Part shown: positions 14,001 to 25,438 of the stretch, piece by piece
Position numbering within the stretch: the stretch's first letter is position 1
Layout: every line of letters starts with the position of its first letter
From: Distichodus sexfasciatus
Lineage: Eukaryota > Chordata > Actinopteri > Characiformes > Distichodontidae
Assembly (NCBI GenBank): GCA_032718565.1
Contig: JAVGVS010000520.1
Location: forward strand, 1-64,000
Length of the DNA: 64,000 bases
Direction: 5' to 3'
Notes under the pieces: model-generated
Database searches by the model: none
Told to the model about the DNA's origin: nothing
The model's input: the letters and a program-made list of their open reading frames with translations, nothing else
Translations under genes and position numbers: made by a program

Positions 14001-16079
14001 CCACAGCGACGCACATTCATCAGCTGGAGAACAACAGCAGGCACATCCGAGTTGAGTTTAACAAAATTTACCGTCTTATCAGTAAGGCAGAGCCGATAGA
14101 TGCCAATTAGGTTTCTAGCCTGTCCAAGACCCTTGGGCCAAAGTTTGACCTGCCAGACCTCTTTAAAGGCCGGTCCAGGAGACAGCAGTCCACACTCTCC
14201 TCCACTGCCATAATCATCAGGAGTCTTGCCTGCAGGGACAAGAAACAAAAAGATGAATTGCATGTGCAACAGTATGTATATGCATCATTCTTGAATCATA
14301 CTATTTTTAATAAAAGCTGCAGCGTAAGTGGTAATGTAATGATCTAATGGTGTCATACTCAATTCTACCCATGGGCCCTTAAACAAGGCTTAATGGCTTC
14401 AGGAAGACCCTGTATTTAAGAAAATGTATGTGATTTATATAAAAAATGTAAATGTAAGTTATTTGTGTTTCACATGTAGAGAGTATGTGTATTCTGTAGT
14501 GTTTAATTTCCCTCATTTAGCAGATCTTTGCATTTATATTTAACTGAGATTTTACTGTTATTAGATTTCCTGAGGTTCAATTTCACATAAAAATAGCACA
14601 CAAGGATCACCTATTTTCTGATAAAAAATATTGTTTGATTTGTTTGATACATGATTTCCATCCTAAAGGGCCATGTTGGTTCTTCCTGTGCATTTTTATT
14701 ATTAACAGTCAATAATATTTCTACATTCACAGCGGTTGAAAATTTGCTAAACACACACACACACACGGACTGCTGTATTTGGAAGAGGCTCACAGGAGTA
14801 GGCTCCGAGTCAGCAGTGTGTTATAAGGGCGTTTACGGACACGCAGACAGTACGAGGGTTTTTGAATGGACCATCATGACGCAAAGACATGGGTACGACT
14901 GGGTAGTAAAGGGTTTTATTGCACCGATCCAATGCCCTCGTTCAACCCTGCGAACGTGCACTCGTGCAGCGACGGGGCGGAGGACCACGGCGACCAAAAC
15001 ACGAGGGATGCGCTTGCTGGAAGAATCCCCCCCCCATCACCACCACCACATTTCGACGACCCCCCCTCTCCGGCAATGAAAAAACACGAGCGCAGCGGAC
15101 GCTCTCCCCGACAAGCAGTGCTGCTATAGCACAGAAATGTAGGTTACACGCACAGCACGCACTGGTGTGTGCGTGTGTGTGTAAAAACAATAACAGACGG
15201 CCGTGTGCTCTGCAGCAGTCTCCGCTGCACAATGCGCCACCCTCTCGCGCAACACACCATAGTAATAGCCCCCAACTCCCCCCCCCGCCCGCATCAAAAC
15301 ATTGCTTAGTGGTGATATTTTCACCCTTTTCCTTGCATGCAATAAAAAATTCACAATCGATAATCAACGCATCTCTCCATTCCACTGTCTGCGCGCGATA
15401 GGGATCTGCAGCCGTCCATTTAACGAGCGCTCGTGCTTAATTCAGCGCGCTCGTTAGTCCACCACTACCAACTTCCATCCAAATAGCGGGGTGTGGAGAA
15501 CCGGGTTGCAAATGACGTTCGGTGGGGGGCAGCACGTCCTGGAGCGGGGAAAATGCACGAATTGACTGACTGATGGAGTCAGTAATGGTGGGCTACGGTT
15601 TTTTTTTTTTTTTTTTGGTTTGTTTGTTTTTTTATTCTGAGCAGTTATGTGAATTACCGAATGTGAGCCAGAGATACAGACATTTAAAAACATGTGCAAA
15701 TGATTTAAATCGCATGCTTACTTCTGCACTGGAGGTCCAACATGGCCTGATACCATTCGGTCTGGATCTCCTCGGTGTCCGCGGCGATGGCAAAGCTCTC
15801 CCCGCGGGTGTAGAGCACTATCATGTGCTTGTTCTTGGAATCTGCCCGCTTATTTATGTTGAAGCAAGACTCCAAGTTCACCACTTTCTTAGGGACGGGC
15901 GACTTGCTCCGGAATTTTTTCTCGTTCTCGTAATATTCCAGCCGGGCTGGACCGTGCTCCGATGGTGCCCGGAGAACGAAAAAGCGCCGGTGCATAGATT
16001 TCTGCTTGCGGAGGTACCCGCTTTTGCGAACGTCCTCATCATAGCTCTGCTGCTGCTCCGCCGCTGCTTGACTCTCCAT
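11024..16079 (-). CDS. irs4: Insulin receptor substrate, probably Irs4 (two coding exons)
   Basis: Docking protein that is phosphorylated on tyrosine by insulin/IGF receptors and recruits PI3-kinase, GRB2 and SHP2 at the inner membrane. Coding exons are 15722-16079 and 11024-14229, joined in phase 1 (donor GTAAGC, acceptor CTGCAG), giving about 1187 aa. Residues about 18-118 form a PH domain (VRKSGYLRKQKSMHRRFFVL, LEYYENEKKF, SCFNINKRADSKNKH). Residues about 141-240 form the PTB domain (FKEVWQVKLWPKGLGQ, GPGEFWMQVEDSVVAQNMHE). The long tail carries YAVM, YMSM, YMAM, YMMM, YMNM and YTDM (PI3K-type), EYVNV (GRB2-type) and the SHP2-type pair NYIDL and TYASI near the end. Human IRS proteins have the same order and about 1250 residues. 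The paralogue call rests on the neighbouring gucy2f; by sequence alone irs1 or irs2 cannot be excluded. A donor-like AAAG|GTTTGT lies just before the stop, so a further tiny last exon is possible. Confidence 0.88.
14230..15721 (-). other. irs4 intron 1
   Basis: Bounded by donor GTAAGC and acceptor CTGCAG. The part next to exon 1 (14950-15500) is C-rich and CpG-rich with poly-C runs and may hold regulatory DNA. Open frames there lack coding features. Confidence 0.6.
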
Positions 16080-16400
16080 CGCTCGTGTTTTTCTTTTCCC
16101 CCGTCCCCTCTCTCCTTCTCCCTTTTCCCTCCAAATGCGTGCCTAAAATCCCCTCTTCATAGCGTCGTCGCCGCGCCTTCCCCCGTCTCTCATCGTGCGC
16201 CCAAAAACAGGAGCCCCCGGTTTGTTTTCCTGCAGGTCCCGCTGGTGTCGTGCGCACGCCAATGCGAACACACTGACAGGCGTGCACATGCGGCACTATA
16301 GCACGAGCCGATCCGTGCCGTGCCGTTCCGTTCCGTTCCGTGACCGCAACTGGTTACTACTGTACAACGCGGCGGGGGTTAAAAAAGAAGAAGAAGAAGT
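16080..16400 (-). promoter_or_regulatory. irs4 promoter and 5' UTR region
   Basis: CpG-rich DNA directly upstream of the irs4 ATG, with a short CCGTTCCGTTCCG tandem at about 16316-16340 and no clear TATA box. Placed by position and base composition only; no transcription start can be fixed. Confidence 0.45.
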
Positions 16401-17429
16401 CAGTGCTGTGAAAATGTGTAAACGGAGCAGTAATCTGCTGAGGCTGGATGCAACGTTTAGCGTTGGCACCGGAGGTGAAAACAATTTAATTCTGCATGCA
16501 GGCAGAGGGTTTTAAGACAATATTTTCCCCTCTGTCTTTAATTTAAACCTTCCAGGGAGACAGTGTTTTCGCATCTCGATATTTTGCTTTTGCTTTCGTG
16601 TCGCGATAGATGTAACGCATGCATGGAGAAAGGAATTATTTCTATTTTAGTGCTCATTTTTTAATTATTAAATGCGGAATCCCCCCTTTTCGTGGTCACT
16701 GCCATGTCTGTGTGGCTCTCTAATGCCAGAGCGACACCTGCTGGTTACTTGATAAATTGCTGCGAGAGAGAGAGAGAGATTTTATGATCCATTTTATTTT
16801 GCCTCAATTAACCGCCCATGCATTTATACATTCATTCGTTTATATCTCCAGCACCGGAGCTTAATTTACTATAGTCTAAAGTATGTGGCATAACCCTGCT
16901 TCTCAGGTAGTTATATTTGCTAGTATATTTGCTAGCAGTTGAGACAAGCAAATAGCTTACAAGGAGATATGATCCAGCTTTTAATCGTTTTTTTTTTTTT
17001 TTAGTTATGGCTGGTAAAATTCTCCGGTGGTTTTTCTGCTCGCATCTTTTTCTGCAGCGGTGGGAGCAAAGGATTGTGGGAACTGCAGTTCAGGTTGAAC
17101 AGGTATTCAAACTCTCCGTTTTTGTCTGAATGTGAGAAACAGATAAAGATAAAGAGAGATAAATACTACAATATTGAACGAGTGAATAATTTTTTTAAAA
17201 ATCAAATATAATAAATCAATCGAATATCTTATTAACATATTTATTTTAATATTCTATTTATGTGCATTCATTTATAAAATTCATTTTTGGTTGAAAACCT
17301 TTTGCATTTGCAAAGCGCGCAAATTAATTAATTTATCTATAACATCTAACTAATCTTTTTACTAAGTGGATGTGAGCTCAAAAAACCTGAGATATTACCG
17401 TATTACACGTTTATACACTAAACGTTTTC

Positions 17430-17640
17430 GGGGCGTCACGTGTCATGTTATTGACAGCCCGATTACCCAATGAGCTCCATTTCTGTGATATTCTGGTATA
17501 ATTTCAACCAATGAGGAGCGTCGAGCGCAAATAGCTGGACGACAGTAACGCTTTTCAAGAGTTTAACAGCACTTACAAGACCGTAAAGTCACGGAACACT
17601 CAGCAATATTTACGTCTTGTTGTATGTTTGCAGTTGAGTA
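17430..17640 (+). promoter_or_regulatory. Promoter of the four-finger C2H2 gene
   Basis: Contains an E-box CACGTG in GTCACGTGTC (17437-17442) and two CCAAT boxes 41 bp apart (17467-17471 and 17508-17512). A strong splice donor at 17972 downstream ends a likely non-coding first exon. Head to head with irs4, whose ATG is about 1.4 kb away. The CCAAT pair with an E-box is typical of TATA-less promoters; the call is inference from motifs and place. Confidence 0.5.
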
Positions 17641-17972
17641 CAATTCTGAATATTCATGATGCGGACATAGCTAATATGAAACCACGAAACAACCGAAAAC
17701 GAACACTGCCGTCCTGTCTGAGGTTTGTTTTGGTTGGACATCCGGGAAAAGGGGGAAGTGAAATTCGCTGTAACACTTAAGCTGCGGTGAGTTAGCGTTT
17801 ATATTAGCGGTGGAGGAAAGACTGAATTAGCACTCGTTCACAGGTAGATTTAAGCACTCATTTTAATAAAAGCATGTTTTCTCCCAGAATGAAAATGCAG
17901 AAGAACAATGAAAGCGTGCCCCGACGCAGTTAGGTAGCTAAGCTAACTAGCTTGGCTAAGTGCGGCGCTGAG

Positions 17973-18551
17973 GTAAGTTTAGGCAGATAACATCGGAGTT
18001 ACCAAAGGCGGGTTTAAACTGCGCGACCCGTAATCATGTTTCAACTTATTTTTAGCTTTATACTTATTAAAAGAGTTGCTTCTAGTTTGCAGACTACTGT
18101 GTTAAAGAGACACTGAGTTTTGGCCGGCTGGTAATTTTATCAGACATGTTTTAGTTTAAAGACAGGACAGTGTCTGCTAGTGTAATCTCTTAGTCGTTAA
18201 ACTCCGCAGACGCCAAATCTGAACCAAAAATAAAAACGAGACTTAAAAAAAAAGTTGTGTGGCGTAAGTCTGCACGATAAACTGCTTAAGAACAGTCATC
18301 GCGATGCGCTCCTATATATTTTTTGTATCGCAGTATTTTTCTCAGAAGTGAAAAAAATTGCAATGTCAACCATATTCCAATCTTTATAGTATAGGTTATC
18401 AATCAGTAGTCTTTAAAAAGAGACAAGCTGCCTCAAAAGGATGAAAGAGTAGTCATAAATAGTCATATTTTTAGTCACATTGGTGCCTATTATTAGAGAG
18501 AGAGAGAGAAAGATTTGAGAAAGTTTTAGTGGCCAGTTTGAAGGACCTTTT
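17973..18551 (+). other. Probable first intron and 5' UTR of the C2H2 gene
   Basis: Begins with GTAAGT after AG at 17971-17972. AT-rich with no coding signal, and a short (GA)n tract near 18496. The acceptor is not clear. Confidence 0.35.
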
Positions 18552-20463
18552 ATGGCAAATAGCGAGGCTTCCCAGAGCTCGGCTCTGGTCGCTGAGTTGT
18601 CGCTGACATTTCGCGATGAGCTGACGGCCAGCATCCAGAGCGCCTTCAGCGTGGCTGTTGAGATCGCCGTGGTGGAGGTGAGCAAACTGGTGGGCCAGGC
18701 ACTTCGTGATGTGCGGGACCAGATGCATGAGACTCTGCGTGACAACAAAAGTCTCAAGTCTCGCCTCCGCGCCGCCGAAGTTGAACTGCGTACTGTCCGG
18801 GGTCGGCTGGCGGAGGCCCGACGCCAGAATCGAGCTGTCCCAGCCGGGGGTCGAATGCAGGCTGGGGGTCGACCCCCGGCTTGTCTCGAACGGGACCGGA
18901 TAGGGCCCATGAATCTCGAGCGCCAAGTGGAGTCCCCTCTGGATGTTAAACAAAAGTACGAACAGGATGTTTCCGGCGAGTCTTTTTGCGAGATTCGAGA
19001 AGATGGAAGCGTGTGCACACAAGATCTCAAACCGGATTTAACGGTGAAGGAGGGACCGACTGCAGCTCTGTTAGATGAGGTCAAAGGTGAGCAGTTAAGC
19101 CTGAAATCTTATTTAATCACCTTTTTATTTTCTAAAGATTTTCCTATAATTCAAGTTGCATGAAATGATAAACTTAAAGACTGAAGAGAAGACTCTTCTT
19201 TTGCTTTTTAGGTATTTATACAGTGCACCCTTATGGTTATTCAAAGAACTACTGAAAGTAATGAATAATTTCCCTCATGCTACATGCATAACTATGTCGT
19301 CATATTTTTTTTCTAAAACCTGCAGTTTTGAGTGACAGGAAAATCTCAAAAAATCAAAGTCAAAAGTTTATAGCCTGAAATCCTACTTTAAAGTTTGTAA
19401 GATATACTTTTATGCAATCTTAAATTTTTATGTATCTATAGAAATCAAGGAGGACCATCACAGCATACAGGAAAACCCCTCACATTTCAATCAGGTATGT
19501 GATGAGGCGGATGTGAATCCAGGATCCTCAGCAGGAGTGATGGACGGTTCTTTATCCTGTCAGGATGGCCATACCTTGCCTGAAGTGGCGGTGAAGATGG
19601 AACAAACTGAGGCTTGCAGAGGCCCTGGATCTGGTTCTCTCTCTGCACAAGAGCAATTCAGCTCAGACTGTCTCTCACTGGCCCAGTCCAAATTGCTGGA
19701 AGACTGGAGACCTGAGCCTCTGCAGGTTCAGTCAGACTCGTACCCTGCCACAACCAGTGACACTCTGGGTAAGTGTGTTGGACATGAACATGTGGAGTAA
19801 TTCAGGATTTTTCCCCCTATAGTTGTTCATTATTTCATTTATATATAAGAATGAGTTCTTGAATGTTTGACCTATTTTCTTATTATTCTCCTTCAAACAG
19901 ACGACTCCCTCTTTCAAGTAGATATCCCAGAGCTGGATTTCCTCACCTCTGGTGCCTCTAATCAACCAGACGCTTTTCCCTCCTCGCTTTCGCAAAGAGA
20001 TGCTTCCTCCCACTCTAACCACGTCCCACATCCAGTTTACTCCTCTCACAATTCAGGCCCCTCGCAACATGCCTGCAAGATCTGTGGTCAGTCTTTCAAC
20101 CTGCAGGAAGATCTGCGCAGGCACCGCAGCCTGGTGCACCCAAAACAGCCCAGCCATTACCACAAGAGCCCCAAACGCAACCTGTTTCCCCCAGGACGCA
20201 GCCCATACCACTGCTCGCAGTGCGGCCGAGACTTTAATCGCATGGAACACCTGAAGATCCACCAGAGGATCCACACTGGTGAGAGGCCATACGCGTGTTC
20301 AGTGTGCAGTGCCCGCTTCCGCCACTCGTGGGCGCTGACACGGCACTTCCGGATTCACACGGGGGAGAAGCCGTATACCTGCGCCCAGTGCGGGAAAACT
20401 TTCCGGAATTGCGGGGGTTTACGGTTCCATCAGAGGTCACATGCCAGAGGAGAAGTGGTCTGA
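18552..20463 (+). CDS. C2H2 zinc-finger protein with N-terminal coiled coil, four fingers
   Basis: Three coding exons, 18552-19086, 19442-19768 and 19901-20463, all joined in phase 1, give 474 aa. Residues about 10-90 are helical and rich in Leu and charged residues (RDVRDQMHETLRDNKSLKSR, then VRGRLAEARRQNR). They resemble the N-terminal coiled coils seen in many fish zinc-finger proteins, which are thought to mediate oligomerisation. The middle is acidic and disordered, with VKMEQTE and EIKEDH as possible SUMO-type lysine sites. The last exon carries four C2H2 fingers from about residue 344 on (start motifs HACKIC, YHCSQC, YACSVC, YTCAQC). TGERP and TGEKP linkers join the last three, so DNA binding is very likely. 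The ATG follows a non-coding exon that probably ends at 17972 (donor AG|GTAAGT). It lies head to head with irs4. I cannot name an orthologue. Confidence 0.85.
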
Positions 20464-20592
20464 TGAATCTTGGCATATACATTGAGATTATGTGGGATTA
20501 TGTTCATCACAGAAGTTGTAACTTTTCATGTTTTGTACCTGTAAAAGTGTGATGACCAATAAGGTTCTACAAATACAGACATTAAATTTGAC

Positions 20593-20598
20593 AATAAA
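20593..20598 (+). terminator. Poly(A) signal of the four-finger C2H2 gene
   Basis: AATAAA 130 bp after the stop codon, followed by a T/G-rich stretch (TGTGTTTTTATTTGTGTT). Confidence 0.65.
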
Positions 20599-20971
20599 AA
20601 TGTGTTTTTATTTGTGTTAAATCGGTGTGTCTTGCTTGGTGTTTTGCCATGTGTCTCTTTGTGAAATTGCTTTTACTGCACTCTGGGCTGTTTCACAACA
20701 CACATTAGGATCACATCAGAAAATTTCTTGCTGGTTGAAGCTGAAGCAGTACAAATGAGAGGTTTTTTAGTTCAATTTGCATTGTGTGTTTTACAGTACA
20801 TTGCATTACAGCTTTAAATATTACCAGGTACATGCCTCAAAGTCTATAATGAACAGCTCCCTCTTTGCAGAAAATAGGAAGCAACCTGAAGAGGAAACAA
20901 TGCTCAGAATCCTGGACTCATCCTCCTCTCCTCCACTCTGTGTGGAAGTGTGTATAGCACTGTATGCTTAT

Positions 20972-21165
20972 GGGGGCAGTGGTAGTCTAGTGGTAGAACA
21001 GTTATCCACAGACCTGAAAAGTGTTGATTCAATCCAGCTCTCTCCTACTGCTAGAACTGCCAGCACTGGACACCTGAGCTGGGCCCTTAACCTCTCGTCG
21101 CTCTAGGGACACTGTCACTATAAGTATGGACTGGGAGCTGCTGAATAATAATGTCTACTAAATCC
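20972..21165 (+). mobile_element. tRNA-derived SINE
   Basis: A tRNA-like head has an A box in GTGGTAGTCTAGTGGTAG and a B box GATTCAATCC. It is followed by a body with CTGAGCTGGGCCCTTAAC and a tail GGACACTGTCACTATAAG, the layout of fish tRNA SINEs. Inserted between the convergent C2H2 and RBR-like genes. Confidence 0.65.
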
Positions 21166-21196
21166 TATAAACACCAAAGTAAAATATATAAAAAGA

Positions 21197-21202
21197 TTTA
21201 TT
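21197..21202 (-). terminator. Candidate poly(A) signal of RBR-like copy 1
   Basis: AATAAA on the minus strand, about 320 bp beyond the stop of copy 1. Confidence 0.45.
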
Positions 21203-21518
21203 TTGTAGATCACAATGATTAAGGCTCAAGTGGTCACTGCAAGACCCAGGTGATCATGCAGTCCAGTCTATCCAGTAAAGAATTCAGTGGGTTTCCTGGT
21301 ACAAGTACCTCATTAAACAGACATCATGATTCCTCAAGCTGGACCTACAGAGACCTTGCATCACCAGAATCCTGTTTGTTGATTGAATAAATTGCCTAGA
21401 CTTGGACGTGGACTTTGCAGGAACCTATTGAATTCTCTACCAGATGCTTTTGTAATGCTTTCATCTTCAGTCAGAGGTGACTTATTGTCTTGTTGGATAA
21501 GTCTGTTACAGTTCTGTT

Positions 21519-22940
21519 TTATGTTTGAAATCTTTGCCTGTCTGCTCTAGGTTTGGAGCAGGTCAGGGACCAGTAATTGTTCATAGCCTTAGTACACTCC
21601 TTTCTCTCCTGTAGGCAGATGAAACAGTAACTGTGTTTACATTCAGAGCATGTCACATACTTGCACCCTTTTTCATGCATCATCAAACCGTGACACTTGG
21701 GGCAGGCACGGAACTGGGGGCATCCATACACATTGCTTCTGGGATCTATGACTCGGTCGCAGTTCAGCAGCATGGACACAATTTGACAGGACTCGTTTGT
21801 GCAGGTTGCGGTATTGATGTCCCAGGAGGGCGAGCATGGATACAGGCACTGTTCGCACAAAAGCTTGGCGTTTGGACACCGTGGGCATTGCAGAAGTGAA
21901 GTTGGACATCCGGCTGTATCTGTGACAGGGTTCAGTATTCCAGGACACACTGCACACTGTAGAAAAGAAAAAGGATTCAGAGTTGGTGTAATTTCCCTGA
22001 TCCAGAACATTTAAAATAACATCTGTCATGGGGATTGGTGATGTGCTCACCTTTCTGAGATTTGAGTCCACTGGCAGTGGCATTGTTACTCTGGTCCAGA
22101 GTAAAGTCTGCATATAAAATGTGTCATTAAGAGTGTTGTAAAAAGCAAGGTTCCAGGCAATTTTTGTAGTAGAGTATATACCAGCCTGATACTTTTTTAA
22201 CAATGTGCTGGGGAATGTGTTGTAGTAAACGAGGAAACATGGTTTGTGCTTCCCCCTTGTGGCAGTCCAACAGCAGCCCACTTTAATTTGTGATTAAATG
22301 GAGTGGACAGTCTGGACGTTGACTGATACTGTGGTTAGTTCACCAGAACATAGAAGACTCACCTTTGGAAATGTATAGTCTTCACTGAGATCACCCAGGT
22401 CTTGTGATTGGGAATTACCTAAGGAAAGTATAGCACTTATTATGAGTTTGTAATACATTTTTCAATTAATTTGATATCTTTTTCTAATTAATTAATTTTG
22501 ACATGTTTGAAATAAATAAATAGATTTGTAGTGCACTCTGAACAAACTACAGAGTTAAATTTCATACGAAAACAGTTGTTGCGCAGTAAATATGAAAGTG
22601 AAACCATAATGTTATAAAGCTCATTACAGAGACCGGTTATTGTTTTTGTCATTTAAACATAGCAAAATGTTTCAAAACATTAAAAAGCAATTTGATCTGG
22701 CCTAAACAAGTATTTGATCATACTAAACAATATTTATTCACTTTACAACTCATCTGTGTTTCTGACATAATGCTTTTTATTTAAAGAACAGAAGTTCAAG
22801 AATAAAGTACCTGCTCCCATTCCTGCCTTCTTATTGCCAAGTCTCACTAGATTTCGGCATCTCTTCTCCTTATTTCCACTGTTGTCCTCAGCAGCGGTTT
22901 CAGTAGTGGTGGACTTTCTTCTTCTTGTCCGCCGTGACAT
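21519..22940 (-). CDS. RBR-like IBR plus RING2 protein, copy 1 (no RING1)
   Basis: Four coding exons, 22811-22940, 22363-22418, 22051-22107 and 21519-21956, keep phase throughout and give 226 aa. Residues 1-43 are basic (MSRRTRRRK). Residues 82-147 hold a run of paired cysteines like an IBR/BRcat module (CAVC, CPRC, CEQC and others). The signature GCPQFRACPKC leads into a RING2/Rcat-like module ending FICL. Cys179 in HEKGCKYVTC occupies the place of the catalytic Cys of RBR ligases such as HHARI and parkin. I see no RING1 in the four exons or in upstream frames, so classical E2 recruitment is uncertain. It is a diverged paralogue of the genes at 44.4 kb and 48.6 kb, with extra N-terminal exons. 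An AATAAA (minus strand) sits at 21197-21202. Function is inferred from the family only. Confidence 0.8.
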
Positions 22941-23051
22941 AGTAACAAAAACACAATGTAGTGAGTCTGGCTGAGCTGCTGTTCTGAACTGAAGATCAGT
23001 GACAGACGTAGAGAGGTTTTATTTCCGAGGAAAAACCCTGCACAGAAGCCA

Positions 23052-23061
23052 GGGAAGTCCC
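23052..23061. promoter_or_regulatory. NF-kB-type palindrome upstream of RBR-like copy 1
   Basis: GGGAAGTCCC fits the kB consensus GGGRNNYYCC and lies 112 bp upstream of the copy 1 ATG. A degenerate IRF-like stretch GGTTTTATTTCC starts at 23025, nearer the gene. Motif match only. Confidence 0.4.
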
Positions 23062-23648
23062 ATACTTACCCAAAGGGAGTTGTTTATACATTCAACATTA
23101 TAAGAAGTGCCCTGTTTCATTGTCCTCTGTCTGCTTAACAGGTCAAATCAATATATAGTCACGTCACTTTCTAGCAGGAAATGCAAGATTCTCTGATTGC
23201 TGTGTTTTTTTTATGACTTGTTTCTCATCATGCTCATCAACACATTAAGACTGAACCAGTCAAATGAGTTTGTATATAAAAGCTGAAGTAGAAGTGTTTA
23301 TGTATTATGTATTAAAAACCAGGCACAGGACTTTTCGGTACAAAAAAACTTTAATTCACACAAACAAGGAAACATTTTTGAGTTTGTCTTAAGTTACCCC
23401 TATCCACTATAAGCAACTGTACATCACCTACCATAAAAAAGATCAGAAAGAATATAAAGATCAGGTAACAAATGATCAACACAACTATATTTTTGCAGCA
23501 TAAGCACTATAGCCACTGATTCAATAGGCACCCAAAGCTAGATAGTCAACCAGAGATTCTATTTATAACCCACCAATTCCTCAATATAAATGCTTTGTAT
23601 GTTGCACCAGACCTAGGTTAAGAAAAGGTAAGATCCAAACTCCTAGAC

Positions 23649-23806
23649 CAGGGGTGTCCAGTTCTGGTCCTGCAAGGATGCTATCCTGTAGGATTTCCAT
23701 CATACCTGATGAGTCAATTTTGGTGAGCTTCTACCTGAAATCAAGTATGATGGAAAAGCTTCAGGACACTGATCCTTCAGGAGCAGAACACCCCTGCACA
23801 CCCCTG
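23649..23806. mobile_element. 158-bp hAT-type MITE
   Basis: Ends CAGGGGTG and CACCCCTG are perfect inverted repeats. Flanks TCCTAGAC (23641-23648) and TCCTAGAT (23807-23814) form an 8-bp target duplication with one change. Non-coding. A related copy lies at 49157-49317. Confidence 0.75.
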
Positions 23807-24372
23807 TCCTAGATAAACTTTCAGTGTTCCTCAATACACCTCAGACAATGTCCCTCGATCCAGCACAACTAGACCTGGTAATTAAGGGTCAGGGAATACC
23901 TTGGCTCTGGTGTATTGGAATTTGGGTCCCAGTGGTGTGGTCAGATAACTACTGTTTGGTGATCTTCGTCATCAGGCTCTGAACTTCTTGCATCACAGCT
24001 GGCTAACTTTGCTGGTATCTCTGTCAGATCTTAAAGCTTATTTCACCAGATACACACCTCCAGACGCTATGCCTTTTGGCCAACCTATTCAGTTGGACAC
24101 TACTTGGGTAAAAAGCAAACATTACCTCAAGTTATTTAGCACTGACTTTCCACGTTCATATGTGTGAATTAACATTTTCCGTAAGGCCGAATTCTTAAGT
24201 ATAAGTTATGTGACAAATTTCTTGATCTTTTACGTTGTCATTCTAACATACAGCCCATAACAGTCAGAAAAAAACAGTTGTGGCAGAGAGGGCCTGGTAA
24301 CACAAGATGTATGATGTGTAATGGGCCGATACTTTGAGGCCAAACTGTCGCCGATCAGGTTTCAAGTTGGTT

Positions 24373-25407
24373 TCAGTGTAGTCTCTACGAAAAAGAAAGG
24401 AACAAAATGTATTAATTTTTCATCAGCATGTGAGAGTCAATTGCGGCAGTGTAGAATGCAATGAAATAAAAGTTCACCTTGTCTTTGTGGCTGCGCTGGT
24501 GATTTCGGAGTTCCTCTGGATCTGTGAACATTTGCTGGCAAAAGGGACAGACCGATTCTGGGACCTTCTTTTGTTCCACCTCTGCCCCAGGGTCCAGAAT
24601 TTTCCATGCTTCTGATCCATCATCATGTTTCTGCCGCTCAGTGCGTACCATGCTGATAACAGAAGGCCTGAGTTCACTCTTGCTCTTTGCTGATTCCAGC
24701 CTAGATCCCAGTTCAGATCTCAATCCACAGTCAGACTCTGCACCAGACTGCTTTTGTGATGTGTTATCTGGTTCAATATCCCAGTTCCCTGCTCTTTTCA
24801 AGGGGAGTATCTTTCTGGTTTGTTGAGGCACCACTGGCTCTGTGTTCTGGACAGGGGCTGTGGTTCCGTTTCCTGCCTCCTGCTTGCTCTGCTGTTCTGC
24901 CCAATTCCCACACATGTTTTGGTTCTCCCTCTTGCTCTTAGACACCTGAGAGAGATTCTGCTGCCCTGTTGCATTTCCCTGTCCTTCCCTAGAACCAGAC
25001 CTTGCTAGCCCTGAGCTCCAGATCTCAAGTGGAGGCACAGACAGCTGCTGGATGCAGCGGTGGAGTGATGGGTAGTCCACATATTTGAATTTGGGTGCTT
25101 TCTCCTTGGGGCTGGTGGGTTGTCTGGTTGGCACCCTCCCCAATGGACAGGAGGTCAGCCAACCCTCCAGTGGAGGCACAGACAGCTGCTTGATGCACTG
25201 GTGCAGTGATGGAAAGTCCACATACTGGAAACGAGGTACCTTGCAGGGCACGTCTGAGAGCTCCTCCTTTCGGACATGGGTGGAGGTTACTGGATCACCC
25301 GCTTCCCTCTTGACCTGTCTGATCGCTTCGTGCTGTGTTTGGAAAGCTGAGGTCGAAAGTTTGGGGTCACCACCCCCACCTGGAGGGAGGCGCCTCCTGT
25401 TGTCCAT
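24373..25407 (-). CDS. Unrecognised protein with a duplicated 25-residue motif and one C2H2 finger
   Basis: Main coding exon 24478-25407 (upper acceptor CTCAG, exon edge at 25438), then donor AAG|GTGAAC and a likely last exon 24373-24384 adding Arg-Leu-His-stop: 313 aa. A 25-residue unit occurs twice, at about residues 59-83 and 106-130 (QYVDFPSLHQCIKQLSVPPL and KYVDYPSLHRCIQQLSVPPL). The rest is low complexity and charged. A C2H2 finger, CPFCQQMFTDPEELRNHQRSH, lies near the C terminus. VKREAGD is a SUMO-type site. The frame stays open from the ATG up to the acceptor at 25438, so the true start may lie in an upstream exon I could not place. No family recognised; nuclear location is a guess from the finger. 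Confidence 0.62.
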
Positions 25408-25438
25408 TTGTGGAACTACAGGGTGAGGCTTCCTCTCC

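Noticed and set aside
18413..19084. 223-codon open frame antisense to the first C2H2 coding exon
   Set aside because: Shadow of a GC-rich coding exon; no domain, and the plus frame is spliced to a clear zinc-finger exon.
20972..21050. tRNA gene
   Set aside because: tRNA-like boxes continue into a SINE body and tail.
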